Below are positions 5,184 to 6,025 of a stretch of 6,025 nt of DNA, one piece after another. The DNA is taken from assembly GCA_937868675.1 (NCBI GenBank), contig CALMNJ010000421.1, positions 1 to 6,025 of the forward strand. The letters run 5' to 3'. The notes beneath the pieces are model-generated. The model saw nothing but the letters and a program-made list of their open reading frames with translations. It was not told where the DNA came from and searched no databases. Source of the DNA: an uncultured Bacteroidota bacterium. GTDB lineage: Bacteria > Bacteroidota > Bacteroidia > B-17B0 > Aurantibacillaceae. The position numbers and the translations under genes are program-made. Position 1 is the stretch's first letter, and every line of letters begins with the position of its first letter.

Positions 5184-6025
5184 TTGCGTTTGTTCAGGTA
5201 TAATCTTTGTTTTTTTCTTGTCGTTGTTGTTTTCTCCATTGAGTCGCAATCGGCGCCTCAGGATTATTATCTTCACCTGAGAAAAGCAGACTCGCTTTAC
5301 AAGATTCAGAGCTATTACCCCTCAGCTCTTGAGTACAATAAAGCCTTTTACGCGTTTGAAAAAAGGGGGTTTTCCTCCAACAGGTATTGTGCAGCTAAAG
5401 CGTGGGCCATGGCAGGGTTTCCTGATACAGCATTTTCCGAATTATTCCATATTGTAAAATACGGTGCTGATATATACAGCAGTTTAATTTCAGAGGCTGT
5501 ATTTAAATCAATGCGCAAAGACCCAAAATGGAAAGAGCTTCTGACAAAAGCCACAATGAATAGACAGGGAGGCAATGCTCCTTTGAGTTATGAAATTACC
5601 ACCATGTCGCAGGAAGACACCCACTGGCTCAATTTGATTCTTCGTTTTGAAAACGGTTCAATTGCTCGCGATTCCATTTCTTTAACCCTGCTTCGTTCCC
5701 GCTTCGATAGTATTAACGAACTGCACTACCTCCGAATCAGACAGATTGTAAAAATACACGGGTTTCCAAATTTCAGCCTTGTTGGCTACAGTGGTATGCA
5801 GGGAGCCTGGCTTTTGATACAGCATCAGGACAAATATCCCGGCTTTCAAAAGGAAGCTTTAAGATTACTAAAAAAGGAACTCCGAAGAAACGAAGCGGAC
5901 TCAAGGCAATATGCGTATTTGGTTGATCGCGTTCATATAAACACAGGTAAAAAACAGATTTACGGAACACAAACGCGGTTAAAACCAGATAGTTCCTCTT
6001 TTGAAGTTGAACCTACGAGAGCCCC
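5184..6025 (+). CDS. Secreted TPR-like plus DUF6624-domain protein (3' end outside window)
   Basis: This reading frame is open from upstream of 5184 to the right edge; 280 codons are visible from the proposed TTG start. Residues 1-23 form a plausible signal peptide: Arg at 2 and 5, hydrophobic core LCFFLVVVVF (8-17), and likely cleavage after SQS or SQSA near 23-24. The mature N-terminus carries a helical TPR-like unit common in Bacteroidota secreted proteins: KADSLYKIQSYYPSALEYNK (34-53), RYCAAKAWAMAGFPDTAFSE (67-86), then KDPKWKELL (112-120). The C-terminal region matches DUF6624 in GFPNFSLVGYSGMQGAWLLI (193-212), QHQD (213-216), YLVDRV (245-250) and QIYGTQ (258-263). Function is unknown; the protein should be exported to the periplasm or be membrane-associated. 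A second TTG at 5190 is possible. No ATG start is available without losing the signal peptide and first repeat. An imperfect -7 box TAACTTTA lies at 5158-5165 but has no convincing -33 partner. Confidence 0.8.
   Translation, partial: MRLFRYNLCFFLVVVVFSIESQSAPQDYYLHLRKADSLYKIQSYYPSALEYNKAFYAFEKRGFSSNRYCAAKAWAMAGFPDTAFSELFHIVKYGADIYSSLISEAVFKSMRKDPKWKELLTKATMNRQGGNAPLSYEITTMSQEDTHWLNLILRFENGSIARDSISLTLLRSRFDSINELHYLRIRQIVKIHGFPNFSLVGYSGMQGAWLLIQHQDKYPGFQKEALRLLKKELRRNEADSRQYAYLVDRVHINTGKKQIYGTQTRLKPDSSSFEVEPTRA

Noticed and set aside
5199..5209. TATAATCTTTG as a possible promoter for a shorter downstream gene
   Set aside because: The spacing within the box is one base too long for TAnnTTTG, there is no suitable -33 element, and a downstream start would remove the signal peptide.
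5348..5970. Minus-strand open frames at 5348-5575 and 5773-5970
   Set aside because: Both are antisense to the TPR plus DUF6624 coding frame, whose translation carries conserved family motifs throughout.

Overview
The window looks like an ordinary chromosomal segment from a member of the Bacteroidota. Three things support this. Promoters match the Bacteroidota consensus (TTTG or TTG, 18-20 bases, TAnnTTTG) upstream of three genes. No clear Shine-Dalgarno sequences precede the starts. The proteins themselves resemble Bacteroidota versions: the PurH, a small SpoIIAA/STAS-like protein, and a secreted TPR plus DUF6624 protein. I cannot name genus or species. There is no mobile element, CRISPR array, tRNA or rRNA in the window.

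Layout from left to right. Positions 2-523 (+) hold the C-terminal cytosolic part of a Kup-type potassium transporter, cut by the left edge. It converges on purH (573-2096, -), a complete bifunctional purine biosynthesis enzyme. The 143-bp gap 2097-2239 carries two divergent promoters, one for purH and one for the following operon. Positions 2240-4697 (+) form a tightly packed three-gene operon: a CitE/HpcH-type aldolase-fold lyase, an SGNH-hydrolase-like protein lacking a recognisable nucleophilic serine, and an Amj-type (alternate MurJ, DUF2837) lipid II flippase. The first two genes overlap by 40 bases and the last two by 4 bases (TTGA). A convergent small SpoIIAA/STAS-like gene follows (4719-5099, -). 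A divergent gene runs off the right edge (5184-6025, +) and encodes a secreted TPR plus DUF6624 protein.

How the genes may work together. Kup and PurH are housekeeping functions with no evident link to the rest. The three-gene operon is the most interesting part. An integral membrane flippase for undecaprenyl-linked cell-wall precursor is translationally coupled to two soluble proteins of carbon-carbon lyase fold and esterase/acyltransferase-like fold. This suggests, by inference only, a small envelope-precursor or envelope-modification module. Four of the six genes whose starts are visible appear to begin with TTG, which affects how their N-termini should be annotated.
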